Positions 36,269 to 49,525 of a stretch of DNA of 64,000 nt are shown here, piece by piece. The notes under the pieces were generated by a model. That model saw nothing but the letters and a program-made list of their open reading frames with translations. It was not told the DNA's origin and searched no databases. Position 1 is the first letter of the stretch, and every line of letters begins with the position of its first letter. Location of the stretch: the NCBI GenBank assembly GCA_030549495.1, contig JAUIRK010000101.1, forward strand, positions 434,001 through 498,000, in the 5' to 3' direction. The translations under genes and the position numbers were made by a program. Source of the DNA: Nectonema munidae (taxonomy: Eukaryota; Nematomorpha; Nectonematoida; Nectonematidae).

Positions 36269-39200
36269 AATGAGAAATATAATCAAAATGGAAGTATTTT
36301 CTAGAGAAATTAGGAAAAGTAAGCATCCTTACTTGAGTGTTGAGTTTTGGACCTAATGAGCATGATAGGTTTTAATTTATCGCTGAAAAAATGATTAAAA
36401 GAAAAAGCGATAAATTCTTCTAAAATGCCTGCCTTAATTCAAACTTACATCTTATAGCATCCTTCTTTCTAAGATAGTGAATATTTTGGATAAAAATAAC
36501 GATTTACTCATCTGAAAACAGAAGTTGTAGCAAAGATTTCCATTTTAAGATGAGAAATTTCTCCCCAATTTTCTTAGAATAAAAAAAGTTTGGAAAGATG
36601 CGTGGATGAAAAAGAGCTTACTTTGTAATTATTCGATCAGAATAAAAATGGATGAAATATCAAAGATATAGCTTATTTTGTATAAAAATAAAAACATTTT
36701 AAGGTTAGTTTTATTAGAAATATATGTATATATAAAGATTCGTTTAATTTATCTACGAACTTCCACCAATGAATATACTCATCTAAACAGGAGTTATTTA
36801 ATAATAAAATTCTCCCTATTTTAGGAACTTTTATTTTAAAACAATTTAAAGATTACAAAATAATTTTATTTAAAACTTGATTGAGACTTATAATATAGCA
36901 CTAAATTTAAAGTTATATAAGAAAAAAATTTATTCATTTTCTTTCAATCGATGTCTTTCTAAATATACATCTTAAAAAAGTTTAATTTAGAATTTTTTAA
37001 TAAAAAACTCCTCTTTTATTTGTAACATTTAGAAAATAGACTACTTAAAAATTTGTATCAATATTCATAAACATTTAATTTTTATTTATGCCAGTTAAAA
37101 TTTTTGAAATGTGTTAAATTATGTCAACAATTTTATTCAACTCTTTTTTTCAAAAGTATAATTGTTGCAATTTTCTCTAAATGATAAATTTACATCATTT
37201 TGTAATATCAAAGATTTTTAGAACGATTTCAAACATGTTGTGATTCAACAAATAAAAATATGATAAATATGGTTGCGGAAGAAAAAATATAAGGTATACC
37301 TAAAGTATACATATATAGATCATGCCAAAATATTGAATAAAGTATCTTAAGATGAAATTTACTAACTTACATTGAAAGTGATGTTGCAGAAATTTATACG
37401 CCACGCACAGACCAAATTTCTGTCATTTAATTTTAGTATATTTAAAGAGAAAGCGAAAAGCGAAGAGTATAAGAAGACAATGAAGGGAGTGAAACGTGTA
37501 ATTTGATTTGAGTGGGCTTATCATCATCACGCACCTTTCAATCACCTCAGTGCTTACGTTTGCCTTGATAACTCTTCTCCTATTTGATTCGTTAAATTGA
37601 CTTGATTGACTGCCTTTTAACGTATTATATGATTTACAAAATCAGATTGTTGATCAAGTATTGTTATTACTTCTGCTATTATAATAATCGTTATTTTTAT
37701 TGATATTATTATTCAGATCAATTTTGCGTCAAAATCTCTAGGTATTTATACATATTTGCATTTATGTGTCAGTGTTGTTGTTTGCCTTTTAGAATATGAT
37801 TATTGTGCAGCGAAGGAACTGCATAAGAAGGAAGAGATAAGAGATGAATTTGTATTTTGAAAGAGTTTTCATAAGTTTTCTTTTAAAATATTATAATTTT
37901 AACATCCATCCCATCCAGGCAGCATTTATCTGTTTCTTTGTGTAGTAGGAGGAAACAATGAGTACAATCATTCAATTTTTATTGCTAACATTTCTTCTTC
38001 GCAATTCACAAAGGATTTGAAATGACGCGTTTTCCTTGTCAAATGGCAAATTGGCATTTAGTGCGCACATCAGCACTGACATCCACACTTTTCGTCATCT
38101 CCTCCATTAAACTTTGACGTAGTCTCTCCATCTACGAATTTTGCATAATACTTCTGCATGCTTTAATCATTTGTATATAGATTTATTTAAAGTCCTTTCT
38201 TTAAACTCTATTTGATTCTAATTGAGAAACATGTGTATATAAAAACTAATAGAAACACTTTTCAAATAGCTTTAAAATATTGATCTACTCTTCTCTCTTA
38301 GCCCGAAGTATTATGATTTTTTTATTTACACTTTGGACCAATTAGAAAAATGTTTATAATATGTTAACCAATAAAAATGAGGAAAGTGAATGAATGACAA
38401 AGGGATATTTTTATTATTATTAATCGCTCGTAATGTTTTAATTTTTGAAAAAATATAATTATCAGTATATATAATGTCTTTGGGGGAAACTAAAATTGTT
38501 TGCTTAGGTTTACTTTCGAAATAATTTTTGTTGGGCAATGTAAAAGCTGTCGGATATGGAATTCGAACTGAGTGCAAGATTAACTGGACAAAATTTTGGA
38601 TCTGACTAAAAGACGTCTTATTACTAATCTCATTTCAATTTGATTTTCTTTTATAATATTTCAAAGTTTTAAAATATTTTGAACATTTAAAAGCAAAGCA
38701 GGCTATTAATAAAATAATTAGTGTTTTACTGCTTTATCAAGTTACTAAATACATTTCTTAAAGGATTTATATCTTAATAGAAACTTTTATAATAGAAATT
38801 TAGCAGTTGGCTATGCGTTTTATATGCGAATTCACCTAAATTTAATGAAACATCTTTACTTGTAGAATTTGATTATAGAATCTTGTTATGTTATATATTA
38901 ATGGTACATTTTTGAAAAAGAAACAAACATTTAACAAAGAGTGTTTGTTAAAATTTTCAAAAGGAATCTGAAAGTAAGAAATCAGAATTAATAGAATGAA
39001 ATAATATTTTTTTTTCTTAGAACTATTGTCAAAATTTATGTTTACGTATATTTGATTTTATTTAGATTTAAGTTGAGATTCAAAATGCTTCTTCAAAATT
39101 ATCCACTTCAACCCCTTCTGCCCTTCCAACTTAAAAATCCCCCTTTGTAAATACTAAAAGAACACTTTCTTAAATACATCTGTTTCATATTTTTTTTTCA

Positions 39201-42200
39201 TTAAAAATCAGAATAGAAGATTTCGTCGACAACCAAAACGGGAATTCGCTGACGGACAAAAGTGAGATTTTATCTATAATTATAAAATTTAAAATTTTTA
39301 AAATTTTACACATACCATTTTTTGTTGAATTTTGTCTTTTTCGATTCTATTTTCTTTTCTTTTTTTTATCATATTTGAGTTTTATTCGATTATAATTTTA
39401 TTTTTTCCCTATTATAAATATATTAAAAGATAAGATATTATTGAAAAAAATTAAAATGGAATTGCAAAAAGCTAAAATATAGAATACAAAAAAATAAATA
39501 GAAACAGTTAACACATTAGATAAAATTAGTTAGTTATTAAGAATCAGCAAAGCAAATAAATTTTAAACAAATAAAAAGAAGAGATTTATAAAAGTAGGAT
39601 TTTTAAAAGTGCGATTGATTTATAAAAGATTTGGTGTTTATAAACGCAAAAAGCGTATATCTATAAGTTCTATAATATATTAAGTAATTCGTTTAATTTG
39701 TTAAAAGTTATTAAGGAAAATGGTTATTCATGTCATTTAATTCATTGCTAATTCCACTTGCAATTCCAATGAAAATTCCATAATTTTTAGGAGATGTTTG
39801 TCTCTGGTATGAATTGAAAATGTTTGGATAAAATCCAGGAAGTCGATTTGCAACATCTGGGAAATGTGTTTAAATTTACAGTGAAGTTGGTGATTATAAC
39901 TCCAAGAGATGGCAAATTTATTCATTTAACCATTTAAATTGAATGCTAATCATTTTTAATCCAATAGTATCTCCTTGAATTCAATCTCATTTTTTCAAAT
40001 TTCAACGTAGTTTTTAAGCGAAAACTTAAAATACATAAAAGTTTGGATAACTTTTAGCAAAACTTTGATCAAATTTTTTGAGTTTTACCTCTGTCAGTTT
40101 AACAATTTAGGCTTACCCCTTGTGTATAATAAATAACGATGCATAATAAAATATCCATTAATTTCACCAGTTACAATAAGTTTATTCATGAACACATTTC
40201 TTTTACAAAACTTAAACAAATTTTAAATATTCGCAGTAAGGCAACTGAAAGTATTATCATTATAATGCCAAAAAATATTTAAATGAATACTTTTGATGAG
40301 AAACTTGTAATAATGAAAAAGTTGTGAAAATTACTACATTCTTGATTATTCCGATACTGATACACTCCTTACAAGTTCACAAAATAATTAATGTAGAAGA
40401 ATAAGAAATTCATACATTTTTCGCTCGTTTCATCAATCTTCACCAAATTTGTAACTGTGTGACGCAATAAAGTTATGTGTACGCCTGTTTGATTTTGAAT
40501 TTCTATGCGCAAACAATTCTCGATAAAATATATATATATATGAAATGAGATTTGAAATTGTGAATCCAACATTGTCATACTTGATTTAGAGAATTTACTA
40601 TATACATTTAATCCGCGTTGTAATAAATTAGTAAAAATACTATATAATTAGAATGGTAAGAATTAGTAGCGAAATTAGACATTTTATAGATCATACATGA
40701 TATAATTTATTAGATTTACAACATTTTTGTTTATATTGTGCCTTTTTTCATTTCTTTTTTTACATTTTCCAATATTATTTTGTCTTTTTGCAATTCTATT
40801 TTGTCTTTTTGCAATTCTCTTTTGTCTTTTTTTAATTCTGTATTGTCTTTTCGCAATTCTACTTTTTTTTTGCCATTATCTTTTGTATTTTAGAAAGATA
40901 ATATAGAATAGCAAAAAGAAACAAGATTTTGTCGAAAATTATAAAACTTATAATAATATTCACTATTGTATATATATATTAAATTTTAACTATATAAACA
41001 AATTCAACTATTTCCAATAAAAATGTTATTTATTTAGACAAATAATTTGTTAGTTTACATGCAAATTCATCTAAAATCTAAATTCAATAGAACCAATTTC
41101 ATTGAATCAAACGATTAATATAATTGATAATAATTAGAGAAGTATAGCGGTTTCAACAAACCTTTGAAAACTAACTTAATTCAAGATATATGAACCAATT
41201 TTGTAAAATTTTAATAAGTTTTTTTGTCGATATAAATTGCTATTCTAATAAAATATTCTAAATATCTGCATAAATAAAGTTCTTCTTCTTCTTAGTTACT
41301 TATTCAGATAGTGATAATTTTACTTAATTTAGTAATCACTCATTTTCGCAATTCTCTTTAAACAGTGTATCCTATTGTCTTTTCTAAGAAATCTTGTGTC
41401 ACCAGATGCAATTTTTGACTTGATCATTCCCATCTAAAATAGATAATATTTTTTATCGTATTTTTTAAAAATTAACAACAAATTGATAAGAAATTTTAAA
41501 ATAAAATTTGACTTAACCATTATTGATGTAAGTTAAAATAAATCTATTATAATCATATCTTGCATGAATAATATTAATTCAATAAAATATGAATTGATCT
41601 TATTTCCAAAAATTCTCCACCTTTGATAATCCACAGGTGTGAGAGTGTTGTGCAGTCTTTTTAACGAGAAAGCACACTTTGCATCGCTTGTATCGAAAAA
41701 GAAACCTTGAAGCTCTTAAAAAATATTTTGTGTATAATCAACATATTTGAATAGTTTGCCTCTGGTATTAAGTTTAAATATTTTTTCACTAATAGCGAGA
41801 AAGCGTATATTATTGAATAATATCACCTTTTTACTTATAAAAAGAGTATAATATATTTGTTAAAAGAAATATTTTGGTTAAAATTGTGTTAAAAATATAA
41901 ATTTTGTTAATAAATTTTTTTTAATAAAGTTATAAATATTTTTATTTTTTAAGATTTGTTTTGGAAGAATAATAAATTAATAAAAAAAATTAATTTACTA
42001 CTGATTATAATTTATAATTGTCTGGTTAACTTTCTTTGAAAATTTCCTTTTCTATAAGTATATCTTGGTAAGGGTTTAATTTCCAGCAAAAAATCATTTG
42101 AAGAACAAATCAATCAAAGACAAAAATCCAATTAATATACTTATTTTGTAATCAAAATAAAAGAAAATTAAACTAAATAATTTTCTACTTTTTTCCTAAG

Positions 42201-43121
42201 ATAAAAGGGTATGTATAATACGGATTGAATGCCCAAAATCATAATTTCGATATTTTTGTTAGTTTGGTTGAAATTCTACATGTGTTTAATAATTTTCACA
42301 CAATTCAAAATTAATCCCAAATTTTTAACATTCAAAAAAACGTAAACTTTTAGAATGATCATTTAAATCACTGTTTAAGCTGAATATTTTATAAGCAAAA
42401 ATTAGATTTTTGCCGTTTCCAAATGTTGAATTTAGGGATGTATATTAATTTACAAGTCAACAATTGCGTTCCTAATGAATTTTACTGGTCATACATTTAC
42501 TTAATTAATTTATTTATTCTGAATTTATATATTTATTATATGAAGCTTTCTTCATAATCGTTTTGCTAGTATCCTTTATAATGCTTTTTTTATTTGTGGA
42601 AATTAAACGTAATAGGGTTTTCGATTTTTTCTTTAAACTTTGCTTTGTATCTTTTATAGGCAATAAAAAATTAAAAGCACCACATGGGGTCCTGACACGC
42701 GTAGAGGAATCATTTCAGAAGGGCTTGGTTTTGGTTTTTCGATAAAGGGATTCTTGGCAAAAATGAATGCTAATGATAAGTTTTATTGATTCTCACAGCG
42801 TGAAAATTATTGCAATTGCAGTTAAAACTGAAGTAAGGAAAAAATGCAATTATTCCATTCTTTCCTTAATTACATGCACAATTTGGTAAATGCAAATGTG
42901 TATGTGTGTGTGTGCGTATATACAGAGAGTAGCCAAGATGAATTGTATCATATTATGAATGCTTGCACAACGAAGTGCTTGGTGAATATGATTCGGATTT
43001 ATATCATACTTTTACACTTTTTTGATTAAACATTGTAAAAAGTTTTGTCATGGAATCTATTTTTAAAAAATAGTCACTAACTTCTTGCAACAAAAGTTAG
43101 TGTTTTCTAATTGTTTTTTAA
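36269..43121. other. long AT-rich non-coding stretch with one complex island
   Basis: The island at 37360-38160 is less AT-rich and holds a tandem CACCT pair (separate entry). An orphan (TTC)4 tract at 41282-41293 after ATAAATAAAG resembles the 3' tail of the LINE at 2870-5535. Mixed-composition DNA also lies near 41635-41705. Nothing codes recognisably. Confidence 0.4.
37532..37547 (+). promoter_or_regulatory. tandem CACCT pair, candidate ZEB/zfh-1 bipartite site
   Basis: CACCTTTCAATCACCT: two CACCT half-sites 6 bases apart. ZEB-family proteins bind one CACCT with each finger cluster. Sited in a less AT-rich island about 23 kb upstream of zfh1 exon 1. Motif-based only. Confidence 0.3.
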
Positions 43122-43205
43122 CCGTTTACAACCGGAATAATCTGACGATATCTGATCTAAAGCAGAAGATTTTTTTAAAAGGCATTAATAAAAGCAGTCG
43201 TTTTA
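43122..43205. mobile_element. piggyBac-like MITE, copy 6 (one end)
   Basis: TTAA (43118-43121) then CCGTTTACAACCGGAATAAT and CTGACGATATCTGATCTAAA, aligning with the reverse complement of the copy at 49526-49654 (GAATAATCAGACGATATCTA). The far end could not be found. Confidence 0.55.
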
Positions 43206-43689
43206 AGATTAAACCTAAGCTATTATCTAGACAACTGGTAAAAGTTTCTACCGATGGTGAACCCATTTCAACTCCATCGTAATTTTTGCGACCCCCATAG
43301 AAAACAAGAACAAATTCCTTTTCTTATCATTCCATGATTGAGAAAACTTGATTGATTTAAATTTCACTAGAAATTACTGGATTCCTGAGTGAAACGGGTA
43401 GTCCGACACCCGCATTTGCGCGTACTCCAAAGTTACCCACATACAATGGGGGGGGGGATTAAAATGGGGGATTAATCTTAATTAAAACATTTAGTGTAAG
43501 CTGTATAGGTTCAGACTAAAACAATATTTAAAATAGCGAAGAGAATATAATGCCTGCAGTCATTATGTTGAAATCCGTTTGAAGAGGTCATAATGTCAAC
43601 GCACAAAATGATAATGATAATGATAGTAATACTAAACAATTATATCTTGGTTGTGATTTATTTTATTGTTGCTATGTTAATGTTATCTA

Positions 43690-45055
43690 CATATATTATC
43701 AAATCAGGCGATAAAAAACTTCCTTGTAATTATAGACATATAAGCCTTATTCCAATTTTTTGTAAAGTATTTGAGTCATTATTAGCTCTAAAAATTATGT
43801 ATCATATAGATAACTTTCAACTATTTAATTTGAATCTGCATGGTTTCATGAATGATAAATCTACAACAACTAACTTGCTTGTGTTTCAAAATGATATAGT
43901 TCATCTATTGGAATTGAATGATACAATTGATGTAATATACATAGATTTTCACAGAACCTTCGATACTATACCACATAAATACATGACTGAAAAATTAGAA
44001 TCATTTGGCATTCATGAAAATTAGTTGTTAATCAATTTCCTTGAAGGTAAAAAACCAATTGTTATAGGAATAGAAGTTATTTTCATGAAAAGTTAGTCAC
44101 CAGTGGTGTCCCTGAGGGCTATGTCATAGGACCCCTTCTTTTCAACATTTTCCTAAATGATCTTTTGAACTCAGTGAGTTCCAGGATTAAAGTGTTTGCA
44201 GATGACATCAAAATTTATAATGTATCAAATAACGATCCTAAATCTAATTTACCATCTGAATTGATAAAAATGTTCCATTGGTTCAATTTATGGGCGATGG
44301 AATTTAATCTGGAAAAAATATATTCACTTGCAAATTAGATCACAAAATGATTGATCCTTCTTCATTGGAGCACATAATTTGATAAAAAATGGATACACAA
44401 AGATATTTAGGCGTCCTTATTAACTCGAAACTTGACTCTTCTGAAAATATTGCTAAGAGTTTCTAAATATTTTTCAGTTTTTCATAAAGTCCACAAATAT
44501 TTTTCCTTTTTTGACGTCACCACCGCACCGCTTCTTTATAAAACTCCCATAAGACCCATTTTAGTGTATGTTTACATCGTTGTGTTTCCTTATCATATTT
44601 ATGATACTGCTAACATTGAAAGAGTCCAAAGGACTATCACCAAAAAATTCTTGGATTAAAAGAGCTGGATTACATTGAAAGACCAAAGAAATTAAATCTT
44701 CCTTCCATATTTTACAGATTTAAAAGAGGAGACATGATTATCGTGTACAACATTGTATATGGCAACTTAAAGATAAATCCGAAATTTTACCTAATTATCT
44801 CTAAGAGAATTTAAAGATTCCATACATACAAGTTTCAAAAGTCTCATTGCAAAAAGTCTTATCTAAAAAGATTTTTCTCTCAAAGTATGATTAACGATTG
44901 GAACACTTTGTCTGATTATGTTATTTAATCACCTTCCTTGAATGTTTTCAAAAACAGACTAGATGACTTTTGGAAAGAAAAGATGTTTGACCATTTTTAA
45001 TTTGAATTTTTTTTCCTTTTGTATTTTTTTAAGATATGATTCTAATAAAATTATG
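43690..45055 (+). mobile_element. 5'-truncated LINE reverse transcriptase remnant
   Basis: Readable blocks are NYRHISLIPIFCKVFESL (RT entry), VIYIDFHRTFDTIPHKYM (motif A) and, at 44104-44145, GVPEGYVIGPLLFN (motif B). VFADDIKIYN near 44197 is motif C with the FADD catalytic pair kept. C-terminal words such as NIERVQR and, near 44895, MINDWNTLSDYV follow, typical of CR1/Jockey/L2-group LINEs. Several stops and frameshifts; no endonuclease part. It ends in a TTATG-type tail near 45040-45055. Confidence 0.85.
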
Positions 45056-46690
45056 TTATGTTAGGAGAATTAGTTAGTCAGTTAGTTAATAATATACTTG
45101 AATATTTAGTTAGTTGATTTAACTAACATAATTAAGCAACGTATTTCCGCATTATGACTGTTGATATTCTGTCAACTGGCATCTTGCCCGGAAACCGCTT
45201 AGAATATATAATAACTTGTTATATAATTTAAGATTTTTTTAACACACTATTTGTTAAAATGATTTTTACAACATGGTAAATTAAAGAAATTTTAGTTTAG
45301 ATAGGAAAATACAACCATGCAATCTGTTTATATCTAAATTTGGTTATAACTAAATTCCGATTATAATTATAATTAAGAAATAATTTGCTTGCCTGGTCAA
45401 AATCTCCTCTTTATTATATTTAAATTAAACGTCTTGGTTATAACCAAGACGGCTATAACCAAATTCGGGATATAGAATAATAATTTCTAAGTCATTATAA
45501 ATTAACCTGATATAACTTAAAATGAGCAAAAACAGAGCCTAAGAAAAGTTGGCCAAACTAACGTAAACGTAAATGGACGTTTCATAGTTTACACACTCAA
45601 ATATATCATACATTGATCTTCCACAATCAGGTATTTTATGTCATCTTATGAGTTAATCTTGAAGCTTAGATACCTTATTAAATTTATTAAAATCTTATTC
45701 ACCTTATTTGCTTAGATAAGCAAGGATTTAAATCATTTGGTTTACTAATTTTTGTGACAAAACTGAACTGTCTTTGATCAAATTGAAATTTTGAGACCTT
45801 GCTTACAGTAACTATAAATATATAACAGGTTTTCTTTAGTAGAATTTTATTATGAAGTAAAAATATGCAAACTTCCTTTATTATAAATACAATATAACCT
45901 AAAAATTTAATAAGAAAAATGTTTCTAGAAAAAGATTTATTATAGTGAGCTTTCAAAAATGTGAATAAATGAAAAGTTGTATTCTTTTTGAGAATTTTCA
46001 TAAAATTGCAAGATTCAATTCGCATTATTAGTTAAGATGCTATAATTTGAAGTCGTATTTTTCTTATTTTTTGTATTTTAGAATCTTTACAAGTAATATG
46101 GTTAACGATAAAATCAAAATAAATTTAATATAAGTGATTTTTGAAATGAAATCATTATCAACTTATATATCCAGTTTTTCAACTTTTTGCATGTAATTTG
46201 AAACTTTTTTTCTAAATTTGCGAGTATACTTTTTATAATAATAAATAATTATAATAATGGGAATAAAAAAACAAATATGAATATATATTATCGAAATTTT
46301 TTTTTTGACAAAAATGGAAAATAAACTTATTTTTTACAATCTTAATTTTTTGATATTTATTTAACTCATTAGCAAAAGCTGTTTAAATGCTAAAGCTATG
46401 AACGATAATTCACTATTGAAGTAGTTATATAAAGTTTGACATTTAAATTAATGCGCTATTTGATCAATAATAATAGTATGTACAGACAAATATTTGTTTT
46501 CACTTGATAAAAAATTAGTTAACTAGTTTGATCTGTTTCTACATTTACCACTCAATTACATCTCTATTAACTTGGTATTATAAGATTTACTTTTCCTTTA
46601 TTTAGTAAAAATATTTTAAAATCTGGATGTTCGAAATGTATGTGTGTGTGTGTGTGCGTCGATGTATGAGTGTATGTGTGAGGGCGGGGA
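45056..46690. other. AT-rich non-coding stretch
   Basis: Degenerate TTAGTTAG tracts at 45063-45125 and a (GT)n microsatellite at 46639-46657. A 108-codon minus-strand frame (46025-45699) has Phe/Ile/Lys-rich chance composition and no recognisable domain. Confidence 0.4.
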
Positions 46691-46699
46691 AATGGTGTG

Positions 46700-47419
46700 C
46701 ACACGATTCGTCTAAAACCAATTGGTCTACTGCGTATTGATCTAAACAGTGTTTCCCAACTCGTTTCTTGCCGTGGACCATTTTCCAAAAAGCAAAAATA
46801 GTATGGACCAGCATTATTTTTGTGGGAAAAACTTATTATCATCCACACTAAAAATTCATTAAAAATTTATTATAAAATCAAAAAAAATTAGATAAAAGTA
46901 ACAAATCAATAAAATTTCATTTTGCGCTTTTGCTGTAACCAGGCTTCTGAACTCTTTTTTCTTACCAAGCTATCTGAGTTATTTTACAAAATAAATAAAA
47001 AAAAATAGCCAATCATAGTTGCAATTATAAAAGCGAATTTTAACTATACTTTTCGCTTTTGAAAAATTTTTCGGGGACCAGCAAAGAGTTGTCTTATGGA
47101 CCAGCAGTTGGGAAATATTGGTCTAATAGGCCAATTCGTCTAAAGCCATTAAGTCTAAAAGTGATTCGTAGAAAGACATTGGGTCCTAAATTAAAACAAA
47201 ACTTAAGAACTAAATTTAACCTCTATAACTCTAACAAAAACCTATAAATTAAAACTAGTTCTAAACATAAACTTACCCCTAGTTGGACCAAACGTATTTT
47301 TAAACGAGTTGATTTTAGACAAATTTGAATCAGACCAACTAGTATTAGTCCAATCATATCTTTGAAAAAATTCGTTATAGACTAATACGTATTGGACCAA
47401 TTGGTAAAGACCAGTCGTC
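46700..47419. mobile_element. phrase-repeat foldback element (CCAATTGGTCTAATA type), split by a hAT insertion
   Basis: The left arm begins CGATTCGTCTAAAACCAATT. The right arm, inverted, begins CGACTGGTCTTTACCAATTG, and both continue with GGTCYA-type phrases and CGTATTRRTCTA. The left arm resumes at 47121 (GTCTAATAGGCCAATTCGTC) after a 374-bp hAT-like insertion at 46747-47120. The centre (47205-47275) contains TAACTCTAACAAAAACC. Without the insertion it is about 345 bp. Confidence 0.65.
46747..47120. mobile_element. hAT-like MITE nested in a foldback element
   Basis: Ends CAGTGTTTCCCAACTCG and CAGTTGGGAAATATTG are inverted at 13 of 15 positions and match the widespread hAT terminus CAGTGTTTCCCAAC. 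Subterminal GTGGACCATTTTCC and GGGGACCAGC also fit. The two flanks rejoin as one phrase array, which shows the insertion came second. Confidence 0.8.
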
Positions 47420-48302
47420 GTAGTTCGGTGTCTGCTTGCGTGTGTGTGTATTTTGCTGGGCATGGCACGATAGTAATGAAAATCTATAAAGAATATATAG
47501 TCAAAATGATATATTTAAATAAAAATATAGTGGAGGACTCTTTTGTGCTCGATTGTCTGATCTTACTTAGTCTTGGAGTTAATCTATAAAAATATTAGTC
47601 TTTAAACGTAACTTTATATCTGTTACCTTGATCTTAACCTAATGGTTATAAATATTTTGTTATGTGATGATTGAAAAATGAAGAAAAAAAAATTCTTAGA
47701 ACCAATTTAAAAAATTTTTATTCTAAAAAAATCATTATTTTTTATTTTTTTATATAAAAAGTGCAATTATTAACTTTAGATTTTCTCGTTATTTATGTTA
47801 TACAATGGAATGATTTTTAACATAGAATGTGATCACTGCGTTACTTCTGGTTATACAATGATCCACCTAGTTAGATTTATACAACTGCCCTAACTCTAAC
47901 TATTTATAGAGTCTGAATGAATACAATTGAGATTAATGAAGAAATAGAGATACAACATTTTCAAAAACTATCAGATCCTCGTAAAGCTATCATTCTAGTA
48001 AGCTACTATTAACTGAATACAAAATGAATTAAAAATGACTTAATTGTAACCCGGAAAAAAAGAAAAAGATATGGAAGTTTCTACTTCCATTGCATGAAAC
48101 ACCCTGTCAAAAAAAAAATCAGTCGATAATGGAACCAAATAATGATATAGATATTTTTTCCACATACAATTTGGATTTTGCATTATGAATATTTAAAAAT
48201 ATGAATCCACTTATTTAATAGTGTTATCGATAAAGTTGACATCAAATAATTTATGGAATATCTTTTTATATTCATTCCTTTTTATTCAATTTCCAATTTA
48301 AT
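47420..48302. other. AT-rich non-coding stretch
   Basis: No gene. A word CCCTAACTCTAACTATTTAT near 47870-47890 resembles the centres of two foldback-type elements. Confidence 0.4.
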
Positions 48303-48475
48303 AAGGGGCGTGAGTAAGGTTGGTTATATACTGGGTTTCGATAACTTAAGGTCCTGGGTTCGATCTGGCATAAAGCCCACTTTCTTCATAGTTCGATACA
48401 AGCGGCGCAATTGTGCCTTCTCGATGAAAACACCATATGGTACCTTTAACTTTAATGTTACCTTTTTAATTAAAA
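48303..48475 (+). repeat. SINE-like repeat, copy 2 (clear B box)
   Basis: GGGGCGTGAGTAAGGTTGG head followed by TCCTGGGTTCGATCTGG, which contains a near-perfect RNA polymerase III B box (GGTTCGATC). It parallels 10054-10190 for about 140 bp, including CATAGTTCGATACAAG and TTGTGCCTTCTCG. The tRNA-like head plus unrelated body suggests a tRNA-derived SINE. Confidence 0.65.
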
Positions 48476-49521
48476 AATATCAGCCAAAATTAGGGTTGGC
48501 AAATGTCTGGATCTTCTAGTATCGTCCTGGATACACCTTCTCTTAACAAAAGAATGAAGTAGGATTTAGAAGAATCCCTGCTTTTCATTGACTAATCTTA
48601 TATGTCCAAAATGGAGTTAGGAAAAATTTAGGTCTAAAGTTGAGTGTTTATGTCTTTTTTAGTATAAAAACTCATCCTTTGCTCCTAAAGTATCTTTAAT
48701 TTTGTTCTTGACCTTCTTAAATACAATTTTTGCCCCGGTTTGATTTATATAAAAATCTAAAACTGATCAAAGTTATTTTTATTTAATTAGTTATAGTTAA
48801 ATTGTTATTAATTTAGCGACATATTTTGTGAATTACTTTTTTTTAATAGTCTGTTAATAAATTTCAGTAATTACTTAATGAGTTAGCTACTTAAATATTT
48901 GTTTGTCCGTTTTTAACTTTCTTTCAATATCTTTATAAAATTTGAAATTTATCATCAAAAATGTATTTAACCATCGCGTCAACACTCACAAAACCTTTTA
49001 TTAATGAATATGATCAAAAGTATGTTAACAATTTGTCCCAGAGAAGAATAATCTTGCATGATAATTGGATGGATAAAAGCGTCACTCCTCTAAATTTATT
49101 CATGGGCCGTACTTATTTTGACAATCATTCTTTAGCAGAATGAAATCGATTTATTTTATAATAATATACAAAAAAAAAGTTGAAAAATTAAAAAAAAAAT
49201 TTTAAGTTGTTTTAAAATAGACCAAACACCACATCGGCTACTTTCAAGGTAAGTATATAGAAGCGTGGCTTCGCATGAGTATTATTCACTATGATACTTC
49301 CATCGCTTCCTTAGATAAATGTTTGAAGAAGCAATTCTTAACTCTTACACCAATCTAATCTACAAAATTGTTGATTGGTATTATGTATTTGAAATCGCTA
49401 TCTTTCATTAATTTTTTTCTTTTTGTTAATTTGTGTTCATAATCAAGATGATTCTTTATTATTTAATTCATTTACATATGTTCTCTACTAAACTTTCGTG
49501 TATTTATAACTGCTACCAAGA
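48476..49521. other. AT-rich non-coding stretch
   Basis: TTAGTTA-like tracts around 48785-48890; chance frames only. No gene recognised. Confidence 0.4.
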
Positions 49522-49525
49522 TTAA

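Noticed and set aside
45699-46025. 108-codon minus-strand frame
   Set aside because: Phe/Ile/Lys/Asn-rich composition expected from AT-rich DNA; no domain, start context or neighbours.
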